Of a stretch of DNA of 53,007 bases, positions 1 through 7,938 are shown piece by piece. The first letter of the stretch is position 1. Each line of letters begins with the position of its first letter. The DNA is from Hyphomicrobiales bacterium (GTDB lineage Bacteria > Pseudomonadota > Alphaproteobacteria > Rhodospirillales > JACKKN01): contig JACKKN010000021.1 of assembly GCA_024236415.1 (NCBI GenBank), positions 1 through 53,007 on the forward strand, written 5' to 3'. Under the pieces are notes generated by a model. The model was not told the DNA's origin. It made no database searches and was given only the letters and a program-made list of their open reading frames with translations. Made by a program: the position numbers and the translations under genes.

Positions 1-1866
1 GTCCGGCACCTTGGAGCAGCCGACCCCCTGGTCGATCCAGCGCACCACGTAGCCGAGGATGCCCTGGGCGTTGTTGTCCAGCTCGGCCCGGATCTGGTCG
101 GGCGACAGGTTGGCGCCGGCCAGCAGGGGCACGGACAGGATGTGGTCCAGGCTGGCGCGCGGCCGACCGGCCAGCTCGGCCTGGCGCGCCGCCACGTCCA
201 CCTGGTGGTAGTGCATGGCGTGCAGGGTGGCGGCGGTGGGCGACGGCACCCAGGCGCAGTTGGCCCCGGCCATGGGATGGGCGGCCTTGGTGTCCATCAT
301 CTGGCGCATCTCGTCGGGCTTGGGCCACATGCCCTTGCCGATCTGGGCCCGGCCGCGCAGGCCGCATTCCAGGCCGATGTCCACGTTCCAGTCCTCGTAG
401 GCGGCGATCCAGGGCTCGCCCTTGCAGGCCTCCTTGGGCAGGAAGGGGCCGGCCTCCATGGAGGTGTGGATCTCGTCGCCGGTGCGGTCCAGGAAGCCGG
501 TGTTGATGAACACCAGCCGGTCCTTCACGGTGCGGATGCACGCCTTCAGGTTCACGGTGGTGCGCCGCTCCTCGTCCATGACGCCCACCTTCAGGGTGTT
601 GCGCGCCAGGCCCAGGATATCCTCGACCCGCGCGAACAGGTCGTTGGTCAGGGCCGCCTCGTCGGGGCCGTGCATCTTGGGCTTGACGATGTAGACGCTG
701 CCGGCGCGGCTGTTGCGCAGGGCGCCGCCGCCCTGCAGGTCGTGCACGGCGCACAGGCTGGTGACGGCGGCGTCCAGGAAGCCCTCGGGCACCTCGTCGC
801 CGTTTGCGTCCAGCACCGCGTCGGTGGTCATCAGGTGGCCGACGTTGCGCACCAGCAGCAGGCTGCGGCCGGGCAGGGAAAACCCGGCCCCGTCGGGCGC
901 CGTATAGGTGCGGTCGGGGTTCAGGCGCCGGGTCACGGTGGCGCCGCCCTTCTCGAAGGTGTCCGCCAGGTCGCCCTTCATGAGGCCCAGCCAGTTGCGG
1001 TACACAACCACCTTGTCCGCCGCGTCCACGGCGGACACCGAATCCTCGCAGTCCTGGATGGTGGTCACGGCGGATTCCAGCACCACGTCCTTGACGCCGG
1101 CCGGATGGCCCTTGCCGACGGGGTCGTCGCGGTCGATCTGGATCTCCACGTGCAGGCCGTTGTGGCGCAGCAGCACGGCGGCCGGGGCATCGCCGCCCAC
1201 GTAGCCGGCGAAATGGCCCGGGACGGCGAGGCCGGACGTGATGCCGTCGGCCAGGGACACGGCCAGGACCTTGCCGTCCGGCCCATCGGCCAGGGCATAG
1301 GCCGTGGCGTCGGCGTGGCTGCCCGCGGCCAGGGGCGCGACCAGGTCCAGGAACGCGGCGGCGGCGGCGATGACCTTGGCGCCGCGGGCCGGATCATAAC
1401 CCGGCCCCGATGCCGGGCCGGGAATGGCGTCGGTTCCATACAGGGCGTCGTACAGGCTGCCCCAGCGGGCGTTGGCGGCGTTCAGGGCGAAGCGCGCGTT
1501 CATGACCGGCACCACCAGCTGCGGTCCGGCCACGGTGGCCATCTCGGGGTCCACGTTGGCGGTGGCGATCTGGAACGGCTCGCCTTCGGGGGCCAGGTAA
1601 CCGATCTCGGACAGGAAGGCCTTGTAGGCGGCGGCGTCCCAGGGCTGGCCCCGGCGCTCGCGGTGCCAGGCGTCGATCCTGGCCTGCAGGTCGTCGCGGA
1701 TGCGCAGCAGCTCGCGGTTGCGCGGGCCCAGGTCGGCCACCAGGGCCTCGAACCCGGACCAGAAGGCGGCGCCGTCGATCCCCGTGCCCGGCAGGATCTC
1801 GTCGCCGATCAGACGATACAGGTCGGCGGCGACCGACAGGCCGCCGGCTTGGATGCGCTCGTTCAT
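1..1866 (-). CDS. glcB: Malate synthase G, 3' end beyond the window
   Basis: Condenses glyoxylate with acetyl-CoA to malate, a cytosolic Mg-dependent step of glyoxylate/glycolate use. It reads leftward off the window, so 622 codons are visible of a family near 720 residues. Family signatures appear in the usual order: QDCEDSVSAVDA, TRRLNPDRTY, the active-site Arg in LLLVRNVGHLMT, the acidic metal ligand in MDEERR, FINTGFLDRTGDEIH, QIGKGMWPKPDEM, and the end at GVGCSKVPD. In the E. coli enzyme the catalytic Asp follows about nine residues later, so it should lie just outside. The ATG at 1866 gives the normal MNERIQAGGL start. It is divergent from an IclR-family gene with an IclR-like operator between them, so repression by IclR is likely. 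The identification is secure; only the missing C-terminus is unseen. Confidence 0.96.
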   Translation of the reverse strand, partial: MNERIQAGGLSVAADLYRLIGDEILPGTGIDGAAFWSGFEALVADLGPRNRELLRIRDDLQARIDAWHRERRGQPWDAAAYKAFLSEIGYLAPEGEPFQIATANVDPEMATVAGPQLVVPVMNARFALNAANARWGSLYDALYGTDAIPGPASGPGYDPARGAKVIAAAAAFLDLVAPLAAGSHADATAYALADGPDGKVLAVSLADGITSGLAVPGHFAGYVGGDAPAAVLLRHNGLHVEIQIDRDDPVGKGHPAGVKDVVLESAVTTIQDCEDSVSAVDAADKVVVYRNWLGLMKGDLADTFEKGGATVTRRLNPDRTYTAPDGAGFSLPGRSLLLVRNVGHLMTTDAVLDANGDEVPEGFLDAAVTSLCAVHDLQGGGALRNSRAGSVYIVKPKMHGPDEAALTNDLFARVEDILGLARNTLKVGVMDEERRTTVNLKACIRTVKDRLVFINTGFLDRTGDEIHTSMEAGPFLPKEACKGEPWIAAYEDWNVDIGLECGLRGRAQIGKGMWPKPDEMRQMMDTKAAHPMAGANCAWVPSPTAATLHAMHYHQVDVAARQAELAGRPRASLDHILSVPLLAGANLSPDQIRAELDNNAQGILGYVVRWIDQGVGCSKVPD

Positions 1867-1935
1867 GGTCCCGTGCCTTTCAGGTTTGACCCCGCGGGCA
1901 TATTGACATCGCCTCCCGATTTTGGAAATTTGTTT

Positions 1936-1959
1936 TGGAAATGATTCCACAATACGGAA
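1936..1959. promoter_or_regulatory. IclR-type operator, two overlapping palindromes
   Basis: TGGAAATGATTCCA (1936-1949) is one base shorter than the classical IclR consensus TGGAAATNATTTCCA. It overlaps TTCC-N7-GGAA (1945-1959), the other layout common in the IclR family. It lies between the malate synthase start (1866) and the iclR-like start (2049), so it can serve both promoters. The match is seen in the sequence; binding is inferred. Confidence 0.7.
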
Positions 1960-2048
1960 TGATCGTGTGCCACCAAGAACACGGGCCCGTGGCATCCAAC
2001 CTTGGGGGTCAAGGACGGCCGCGGCCCGGCAGAACAGGAAGTGCTCAA

Positions 2049-2900
2049 ATGGCAAGGGATCCGAAACAGAAGGGCGCAGGCGCCGGGACCGACGCGGGCA
2101 AGGGAAGCGGGCGGGCCGAACGGTCGGGCCAGGTGCAGTCCCTGGCCCGCGCCCTGTCGATCCTCAACACCCTGGCCGAGAACGGCGCCGGGATGACCCT
2201 GACCGGCATCGTGTCGGCCCTGGGCCTGGCGCCGTCCACCGTGCACCGGCTGCTGACCACCCTGCAGAACGAGCGCTACGTCCGGTTCGACCGCGACAGC
2301 GGCCTGTGGCAGGTGGGGGTGCAGGCCTTCGTCATCGGCAACGGGTTCCTGCAGTCCCGCGACCTGGTCTCCATCGCCCGGCCCTACATGCGCAAGCTGA
2401 TGGGCAAGAGCGGCGAGACCGCCAACCTGGCCGTGGTCGAGGGCGGCGAGGTCATCTACCTGGCCCAGGTCGAAAGCCAGGAGATGATGCGCGCCCTGGC
2501 CAAGCCGGGCGCCCGGGTCCCCCTGCATTGCTCGGCCGTGGGCAAGGTCCTGCTGGCCGAGCTGGGCGAGACCGAGGTGACCCGGGTGATCAAGAATCGG
2601 GGCCTGCCGCGCCTGACCGAGAAGACCATCGTCGACGCCGCCCACCTGCGCCGGGAGCTGGACCGCGTGCGCGAGCAGGGATACGCCTTGGACGACGAGG
2701 AGCATGCCATCGGCCTGCGTTGCGCGGCGGCGCCGGTGTTCGACGAGTACAACGAGCCCCTGGCCGCCGTTTCCCTGTCCGGGCCCATGGTGCGCATCAC
2801 CGACCGCCGGCTGCCCGAACTGGGCGCCCTGGTGCGCGAGGCGGCGGCCGAGATCACCGCCGCCCTGGGCGGACGCGGCCCCAACCGCCTGGCCTCCTAG
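2049..2900 (+). CDS. IclR-family transcriptional regulator
   Basis: 283 residues. An N-terminal winged helix-turn-helix (about residues 30-90: LARALSILNTLAE, then APSTVHRLLTTLQNERYVRFD) is followed by the IclR effector domain with PLHCSAVGKVLLAEL and a GYALDDEEHAIGLRCAAAPVFDE segment. Family members bind small carboxylates and repress or activate neighbouring catabolic genes. The frame is open further upstream, but those codons cover the operator at 1936-1959, so the ATG at 2049 after the AGGAAGTG-like stretch is chosen. Divergence from malate synthase G suggests control of glyoxylate metabolism, as E. coli IclR controls aceBAK, and probably self-control. The effector is unknown. Confidence 0.9.
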   Translation: MARDPKQKGAGAGTDAGKGSGRAERSGQVQSLARALSILNTLAENGAGMTLTGIVSALGLAPSTVHRLLTTLQNERYVRFDRDSGLWQVGVQAFVIGNGFLQSRDLVSIARPYMRKLMGKSGETANLAVVEGGEVIYLAQVESQEMMRALAKPGARVPLHCSAVGKVLLAELGETEVTRVIKNRGLPRLTEKTIVDAAHLRRELDRVREQGYALDDEEHAIGLRCAAAPVFDEYNEPLAAVSLSGPMVRITDRRLPELGALVREAAAEITAALGGRGPNRLAS

Positions 2901-3036
2901 GTCGCCGAAGTGCCCTGGAACCGGCGGAGTTCGGGCCATGTGACATCGCCTTTTGGATTTGATACAGTGTGCAACACGCGGCGCCGCGCAGGGGGATGGG
3001 CGGCCGCCCGCCATTTGGCCAACAGGGGGCTGAGGA

Positions 3037-3774
3037 ATGCCTGCGAGGCGCAAGACGACCGGGGATGTATCCTCGATTGACAACCGTATCCGGACCAACT
3101 CGGAGTGGTCGTGCCTGACCAAGACCGAGGCCGAGCTGTTCAATCAGAAGGTCCTGTGCCGGGTGTACGGGGTCAACGAGACCGTGTTCATGGAAGGCGA
3201 CCCCTGCAAGGGGTTGTACTTCGTCGAAAGCGGTCTGGTCGGCGTGCGCAAGACGGATATCGAGGGCCAGTCGGCGCTGGTGCGCCTGGCCGGTCCCGGT
3301 GACACCCTGGGTTACCGGCCGTTCCTGGCCAAGCAGTCCCACCGCGCCAGCGCCGAGGTCATCGAGGCCGCCAAGGTCTGCTTCATCGACGCCCAGACCG
3401 CGCGCCAACTGCTGCACGACAACCACGAACTGGGCCTGCGGTTCCTGGAACGGACCGCCCGGGCCCTGGGCGAGTCCGAGGACCGGCTGTTCCAGTTGGC
3501 GGCCCTGAACGTCCACGTCCGGGTCATCCACCTGCTGGTGCTGCTGCACGACCGCTGGGGCCGTTCCGTCGGCGACGGCGCCGTGGACATCGAGATTCCG
3601 CTCACCCGGCACGATCTGGCGTCCATGGTGGGGGCCCGGCCCGAGACCGTGTCCCGGGCCATCCGCCATCTGGAGAACGAGGGCCTGGCCCGGTTCCGCG
3701 GCCGCAACGTGCATATCGAGCAGTTCGACCGCCTCGCCGAGGAACTGCACGCCAACCTTTCCGGCCTGCACTGA
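3037..3774 (+). CDS. Crp/Fnr-family transcriptional regulator
   Basis: 245 residues. A cyclic-nucleotide-type beta-roll covers about residues 35-145 (GDPCKGLYFVESGLVGVRK, then RLAGPGDTLGYRPFL), followed by a dimer helix and a C-terminal winged HTH (LTRHDLASMVGARPETVSRAIRHLENEGL). The recognition helix carries E-x-x-S-R (ETVSR), the FNR arrangement that reads TTGAT half-sites, not the Crp R-E-x-x-x-R pattern. Cysteines are present (residues 26, 41, 56 and one near 115) but do not form the FNR Cys cluster, so iron-sulfur sensing is not supported. The start follows GGGGG seven bases upstream. An FNR-like box sits 109 bp after the stop, before the structured RNA, making this protein the obvious candidate activator. 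The signal is unknown. Confidence 0.9.
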   Translation: MPARRKTTGDVSSIDNRIRTNSEWSCLTKTEAELFNQKVLCRVYGVNETVFMEGDPCKGLYFVESGLVGVRKTDIEGQSALVRLAGPGDTLGYRPFLAKQSHRASAEVIEAAKVCFIDAQTARQLLHDNHELGLRFLERTARALGESEDRLFQLAALNVHVRVIHLLVLLHDRWGRSVGDGAVDIEIPLTRHDLASMVGARPETVSRAIRHLENEGLARFRGRNVHIEQFDRLAEELHANLSGLH

Positions 3775-3882
3775 TCGTTCTGCGCGCACCCCGGGCGCCC
3801 CTCTGAAACCCCCGGTCTTCTTCCGACGCGGTCGCCGAAAAGGGCGCCAACCCGCCGATTCTGGTGCGATTTTTCGCAATAC

Positions 3883-3924
3883 GTGATTTTTATCAAGGTG
3901 CCGTTCGCGGCCTCCTGGTAGCAT
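3883..3924 (+). promoter_or_regulatory. FNR-like box and -10 element (class II layout)
   Basis: GTGATTTTTATCAA (3883-3896) matches TTGAT-N4-ATCAA at all but the first defined base. TAGCAT (3919-3924) is a fair -10. With a start near 3931 the box is centred at about -41.5, the exact class II spacing for Crp/Fnr activators. The promoter points into the structured RNA and not into any open reading frame. Confidence 0.6.
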
Positions 3925-3930
3925 TCCTTC

Positions 3931-4258
3931 TGAGCTCGGGCCAAACGGTTAGCTCCCTTAGGCGAACGGCGTGAAGGTCTACGACGCCCCAGCCGGCGAG
4001 AAAAGTGTTTGGCCCGGTGATGCCCAAGAAACGTCGCGAAAGACGGTGCGGTCAGCTTCGTGGCCGAAGCAAACCCCGGACTTCCGCGGCGGGGCATCAC
4101 CGAAATTGAGCTTCCTTGTCCGAGGGGGGGACGGGTGACGCGAAGGGATTTTTGATCCCGGGCCGTCTTGGTCAGGACGGCAATGCAACGTTCGACGTTC
4201 CATTGTCTCCTGACCCCCGTTTATCCGGGGCCGGTCAACGCCGGTGCCCGGTTTTATT
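3931..4258 (+). ncRNA. Candidate structured non-coding RNA, about 330 nt
   Basis: No convincing protein gene lies here, but the strand folds strongly. A perfect stem 3937-3946/4007-4016 abuts a second perfect 10-bp stem 4016-4025/4092-4101, so the two can stack coaxially (one shared base). Inside the first is a hairpin 3968-3972/3984-3988. Inside the second are 4032-4035/4042-4045 and the 6-bp hairpin 4055-4060/4065-4070 with a TGGC loop. Further hairpins follow: 4145-4149/4155-4159, 4162-4167/4176-4181 and 4187-4191/4195-4199, then a terminator at 4225-4258. The FNR-box promoter just upstream sets the strand and start. It matches no RNA family I recognise. No plus-strand gene follows the terminator, so a free-standing regulatory RNA fits better than a riboswitch. 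Confidence 0.55.
4225..4258 (+). terminator. Rho-independent terminator of the RNA candidate
   Basis: CCGGG (4225-4229) and CCGG (4231-4234) pair with CCGG (4241-4244) and CCCGG (4247-4251) around the loop TCAACG, followed by TTTTATT (4252-4258). An alternative stem, 4215-4219 with 4226-4230, would compete with the 5' arm. Confidence 0.6.
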
Positions 4259-4306
4259 GTGTCCGGCCTGGTTCGTTTGTTCGGGGTCGGCCGGATCGGG
4301 GCGTGG

Positions 4307-4693
4307 TCAGGTCTCGACCGGCCGCATTTCGAACTTGGCGTTCTCCAGGTCCTCGCCCATCTCCTCGCCCATTTCCTCCAGGTTGTCGTCCTCGGAGTCG
4401 TAGATCCAGGCGATGTTGATGCGGTTGCCGCGGCCGGCGGCTTCGTCCAACAGGTCGAACAGGCGAATCAGGATCCGCGCCGCGCTGCTGTTGAAGTAGG
4501 TCAGCTCGAACTCGAAATCCACGGTGGCGCCGGTGTGCGCTTCCAGGTGGGCTTCCAGCTTGTCCAGCAGGGGTTCGAAGAACTTGGCCGCGTTCTCCAG
4601 GTACGCCATGCCGCGCAGGGAGAACCTGCCGGTATCGAAATCGAACACGACCTCGGGCGACCTGTCCGTGCCGGCGATGTCGATCCTATCCAT
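4307..4693 (-). CDS. siaC: SiaC-like regulatory phosphoprotein (DUF1987)
   Basis: 128 residues from the ATG at 4693. It matches the SiaC/DUF1987 family: an MDRIDIAGTDRSPEVVFD start, a SPEV..D...G.FSLRG.AY.EN segment, the FEFELTYFNSSAARILIRLFDLL core with its phosphorylatable Ser/Thr region, then WIYDSEDDNLEEMGEEMGEDLE. In Pseudomonas, SiaC is phosphorylated by the kinase SiaB, dephosphorylated by the PP2C SiaA, and stimulates the diguanylate cyclase SiaD in biofilm control. None of these partners is adjacent here; GGDEF genes lie about 28 kb and 34 kb away. An upstream in-frame extension to 4750 is poor in family features and was not used. The acidic tail is typical of the family. Confidence 0.8.
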   Translation of the reverse strand: MDRIDIAGTDRSPEVVFDFDTGRFSLRGMAYLENAAKFFEPLLDKLEAHLEAHTGATVDFEFELTYFNSSAARILIRLFDLLDEAAGRGNRINIAWIYDSEDDNLEEMGEEMGEDLENAKFEMRPVET

Positions 4694-4822
4694 ACTGACC
4701 CCAAACCTGATCTGTCCGTTCCCGGTTCGGCTTCGCGCGGCGCGCGCCACCAGACTGCCAACCTGTCATCACTTCCCATCCCGTGTCAAATGGTCACGTC
4801 TTGCCACCGCCGCCATATTCCC

Positions 4823-6664
4823 TCACAGGTTGTCCATCAGGAATCGATGCGTGAAGTCGCGATTGTTGGCGCCGCGGCCGTCGTAGGTGAGCGTCAGGAC
4901 GCCGTCGGCCAGGTCCAGGCGCCGCTCGGGGCCACGCCGGCAGGCCAGCCCGCGGATCCCTCGACGCACCGCCGCAGCGCCCACGGGATGGCGGCACAGG
5001 CCGTCCAGGGCGTCCAGGGCGGCGTCGCACCAGCCACGCAGGGACAGGTTCTCGCCCGGCCAGTCGGCCCAGTCCACGGTCAGGGCGATCTCGGCGCCGC
5101 AGGCGGCGCGGGTCCGTTCCAGCCGGGCGCGCATGAAATCCTCGGCCGCCTGCTGGCCGCGCAGGCGCTTCAGGCTCTGCCCGGCCAGGACCTCGGCCAG
5201 GCGGAACGACGACGGCCGACCGGCCAGGCCGGCGTCGGGGGCCAGGCCCAGGGTGACGGTACCGTCGTTTTGCGTCACGGATGCCGCCGCCGCCCGCGCC
5301 AGGCGGACGGCGTTCACCTCACCGGCCACCACGCGGACGGCCAGGTCATCGCCGCGCCAGCCTTCGAAGGCCGCGCGCAGGCTGCCCAGGGCCGCCGCCA
5401 GCGTCCCCAGGTCGGCGTGGCTGTCCGAGAAGGCCGCCCAGTCGATGCGCACCGGAACGGGCTTGCCCAGGACCGACTCGATGGCGGTGGCGGCGTCGGC
5501 GGCCCGCGCTTCCACCGCCGCGCGGTCGGTGCCGGCCAGGCGCAGGGCGTCGGCGCCGCCGTCGCGGGCCACGGAAACCAGGCCGCGGCCGGTGATCCAC
5601 AGGGTCGTGTCCCCGTTCTCGGCGACCCGGACCAGGTGGGTGCCGTCGTCGCGCACGAACACGGTGCGGTCGCGCTCGACCTTGGGTTCCAGGGTCAGGA
5701 CTTCGTCACCCCCGTCGAACAGGATGGCGGGGGCGTCGCCCGTGCGGTCGAACACGAAACCCACCAGACCGTCGGCGGTGGAATAGTGGCCCAGGCGCCG
5801 CTGGCCCTCGCCCTGGCGGAACCCGGCGAAGGCGCCGCGGGTGGCGCCGGTGGCGGGGTCGGCCGTGGCGGTGGCGGCGGGGGCGGCGGGCTTCTCGGCC
5901 TGCTTGGGCAGGAAATAGAACTCGCCCTCCAGCGACGTGGACTCCCAGGGCACCTGCTGTCCGTCCGACCGTTCCTTGACCGCCGAGCGCACCTGCTTGA
6001 ACACCGCCTCCACCGGCTGGCCGGGCACCTGGATGGCGCGCACCAATTCCTCGGTATAGAGGCCGTTGTCGCCGCTGCCGTCGGCGGCCACGCTGCCCGG
6101 CGCCGTGGCGTAGGCCAAGAGGGTGCCGGCCGGCGCGTCGATGGAGGCCAGGCCCTTGGCCGCCGAGCGGAAACTGCGGGCGAAGGGGTTGTTGCGGCAG
6201 GCGTCCAGGATCACCAGGTTCATGGCGTTTTCCGCCGCCTCCATGCGCGACAGGACCGTGGCCACGTCCACCGCCTCGATCGGCACTTCCTCCTCGAAGT
6301 TGACGATGGCGTCCACCGGGACCAAATAGTTGCGGCCCTTCACCTGCATGCCGTGGCCGGCGTAGTAGAACAGGCCCACGCCCCGGGTCTCGCGCAGGGC
6401 CCAGCCGAAGCGCAGGATCGCCTTGCGCATGTCGCGCTGGGTGCCGTTCTCGACCGTCATGACCTCGAACCCCTGGTCCTGCAGGACCTTGGCCATGGCG
6501 CGCACGTCATTCTTGGGGTTCTTCAGGGGCGCCGACTCGTAGGACCAGTTGCCGATCACCAGGGCCAGGCGCGCCGGCGCCTCGTCGGCGAGGGAAGCCG
6601 CCGCCACCGCCAGCCAACCGGCCATGGCGAGCACCAGTGTCCGCCACATGCTCCGTGTCGCCAT
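4823..6664 (-). CDS. Secreted caspase-like (peptidase C14) protein
   Basis: 613 residues from the ATG at 6664, placed four bases after GGAGG. Residues 1-27 form a signal peptide (basic start, hydrophobic core, ending ASLADEA). The caspase p20-like domain covers about residues 30-260: RLALVIGNWSYESAPLKNPKNDV, the catalytic His104 in YYAGHGMQ, and the catalytic Cys156 in LDACRNNPF. Both dyad residues are intact. After a proline/alanine linker near residue 275 comes about 330 residues that I do not recognise, including GQRRLGHYSTADGLVGFVFDRTGD. Export suggests action in the periplasm; bacterial homologues are often orphan proteases. It is transcribed toward siaC with 129 bp between them and starts 76 bp after the end of the catabolic operon. 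The substrate cannot be told. Confidence 0.85.
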   Translation of the reverse strand: MATRSMWRTLVLAMAGWLAVAAASLADEAPARLALVIGNWSYESAPLKNPKNDVRAMAKVLQDQGFEVMTVENGTQRDMRKAILRFGWALRETRGVGLFYYAGHGMQVKGRNYLVPVDAIVNFEEEVPIEAVDVATVLSRMEAAENAMNLVILDACRNNPFARSFRSAAKGLASIDAPAGTLLAYATAPGSVAADGSGDNGLYTEELVRAIQVPGQPVEAVFKQVRSAVKERSDGQQVPWESTSLEGEFYFLPKQAEKPAAPAATATADPATGATRGAFAGFRQGEGQRRLGHYSTADGLVGFVFDRTGDAPAILFDGGDEVLTLEPKVERDRTVFVRDDGTHLVRVAENGDTTLWITGRGLVSVARDGGADALRLAGTDRAAVEARAADAATAIESVLGKPVPVRIDWAAFSDSHADLGTLAAALGSLRAAFEGWRGDDLAVRVVAGEVNAVRLARAAAASVTQNDGTVTLGLAPDAGLAGRPSSFRLAEVLAGQSLKRLRGQQAAEDFMRARLERTRAACGAEIALTVDWADWPGENLSLRGWCDAALDALDGLCRHPVGAAAVRRGIRGLACRRGPERRLDLADGVLTLTYDGRGANNRDFTHRFLMDNL

Positions 6665-6740
6665 CATTCCTCCCGCGGTCCCGGCCGCGTCCATCCGGCG
6701 ATGGCTTCCAGCCTAGCGCGAATCCGGGCCACGGGGAACC

Positions 6741-7907
6741 TCAGTAGGACTTGGGCATGCCCAGGACATGCTCGGCGATGAAGCACAGCACCATCTGGGC
6801 GCTGACCGGGGCCAGCTTGGTGATCATGATCTCGCGCAGCAGGCGCTCGACGTGGAACTCCTTGGCGTAGCCCATGCCGCCGTGGGTCATGACCGCCTGC
6901 AGGCAGGCGTCGTAGCCGGCCTCGGCGGCGAAGTACTTGGCGGCGTTGCTCTCGGCGCCGCAGGGCGCGCCGGAATCGTACAGCCAGGCCGCCTTCTGGC
7001 CCAGCAGGAAGGCGGCCTCCAGCTCGACCCAGTTCTTGGCCAGGGGATGCTGAATGGATTGGTTCTGGCCGATGGGGCGGTCGAACACCACCCGCTCGCG
7101 GGCGTAGCGGGCGGCCCGGTCCAGGGCGTTGCGGCCGATGCCCACCGCCTCGTGGGCCAGCAGGATGCGTTCGGCGTTCAGGCTCTTCAGCAGGTAGCGA
7201 AATCCCTTGCCTTCCTCGCCCACCAGATGGCCGGGCGGGATCGGCAGGTCGTCGATGGCGAACTCGTTGGAGTCCACCGCCTTGCGGCCCATCTTCTCGA
7301 TCTCCGAGACCGCGATCCGGTTCCGGTCCACATCGGTGTAGAACAGCGACAGGCCGTCGGTGGCGGCGGCGCCGGCGGCGGGCTCGGAGGTGCGGGCCAG
7401 CAGCAGCACCTTGTTGGCCACCTGGGCGGTGGAGGTCCAGACCTTGCGGCCGTTGGCCAGCCAATGGTCGCCCTGCCACACGGCGCGGGTCCGGATCTTG
7501 GCCGTGTTCAGGCCGGCGTCGGGCTCGGTGACGCCGAAGCAGACCTGGTCGCGGCCGTCGATGATGCGCGGCAGCCACTCGGCGCGCTGCGCATCGGTGC
7601 CGAAGACCTTGATCACCAGCGGCGAGAACACGTTCATGTGGATGGCCGAGGCGGCGCTCATGCCGCCGCCCGAGTTGGCGATGGTCATCATCATCACGGC
7701 GGCCTCCGAGATGCCGAACCCGGCGCCGCCCAGGTCCTCGGGCAGGGCGATCCCCAGGAATCCGGTGCGCACGATCTCGTCATAGAAGTCGCGCGGGAAG
7801 CCGCCGACCCGATCCTTCTCCAGCCAGTAGGCGTCGTCGAAGCGGGCCATGATGGCGGCGATGGCGTCGGCCACCATCTTCTGTTCGTCGGACAGCTCGA
7901 AATTCAT
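6741..7907 (-). CDS. Acyl-CoA dehydrogenase
   Basis: 388 residues, the usual length for this FAD enzyme, which introduces an alpha,beta double bond in an acyl-CoA thioester. Visible are the N-terminal helical domain (LSDEQKMVADAIAAI), the beta-domain FAD/substrate stretch CFGVTEPDAGLNTAKIRT, and NGRKVWTSTAQVANK. The segment LNAERILLAHEAVGIG has a Glu where isovaleryl- and long-chain-type enzymes keep their catalytic base, followed by THGGMGYAKEFHVERLLRE. The start follows AAGGAGC. It is the last gene of a five-gene leftward operon (ligase, thiolase, HMGS-like and another dehydrogenase upstream) controlled from the palindrome at 13460. The chain specificity cannot be read from sequence. Confidence 0.92.
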   Translation of the reverse strand: MNFELSDEQKMVADAIAAIMARFDDAYWLEKDRVGGFPRDFYDEIVRTGFLGIALPEDLGGAGFGISEAAVMMMTIANSGGGMSAASAIHMNVFSPLVIKVFGTDAQRAEWLPRIIDGRDQVCFGVTEPDAGLNTAKIRTRAVWQGDHWLANGRKVWTSTAQVANKVLLLARTSEPAAGAAATDGLSLFYTDVDRNRIAVSEIEKMGRKAVDSNEFAIDDLPIPPGHLVGEEGKGFRYLLKSLNAERILLAHEAVGIGRNALDRAARYARERVVFDRPIGQNQSIQHPLAKNWVELEAAFLLGQKAAWLYDSGAPCGAESNAAKYFAAEAGYDACLQAVMTHGGMGYAKEFHVERLLREIMITKLAPVSAQMVLCFIAEHVLGMPKSY

Positions 7908-7938
7908 GGGGCCGCTCCTTGATACGCGGTGCCGCGGA

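Noticed and set aside
142..1944. 600-codon rightward open frame opposite malate synthase G
   Set aside because: It is antisense to a clear gene and has the Gly/Ala/His/Arg-rich composition typical of frames opposite GC-rich genes. The same holds for long frames opposite almost every gene here.
3971..4138. 55-codon GTG-started frame inside the structured RNA region
   Set aside because: No ribosome site, no similarity, atypical codon use; the strong stems explain the sequence better.
3931..4258. Known riboswitch or tmRNA, RNase P or 6S RNA
   Set aside because: None of the conserved cores of these RNAs could be found, and no gene follows on the same strand.
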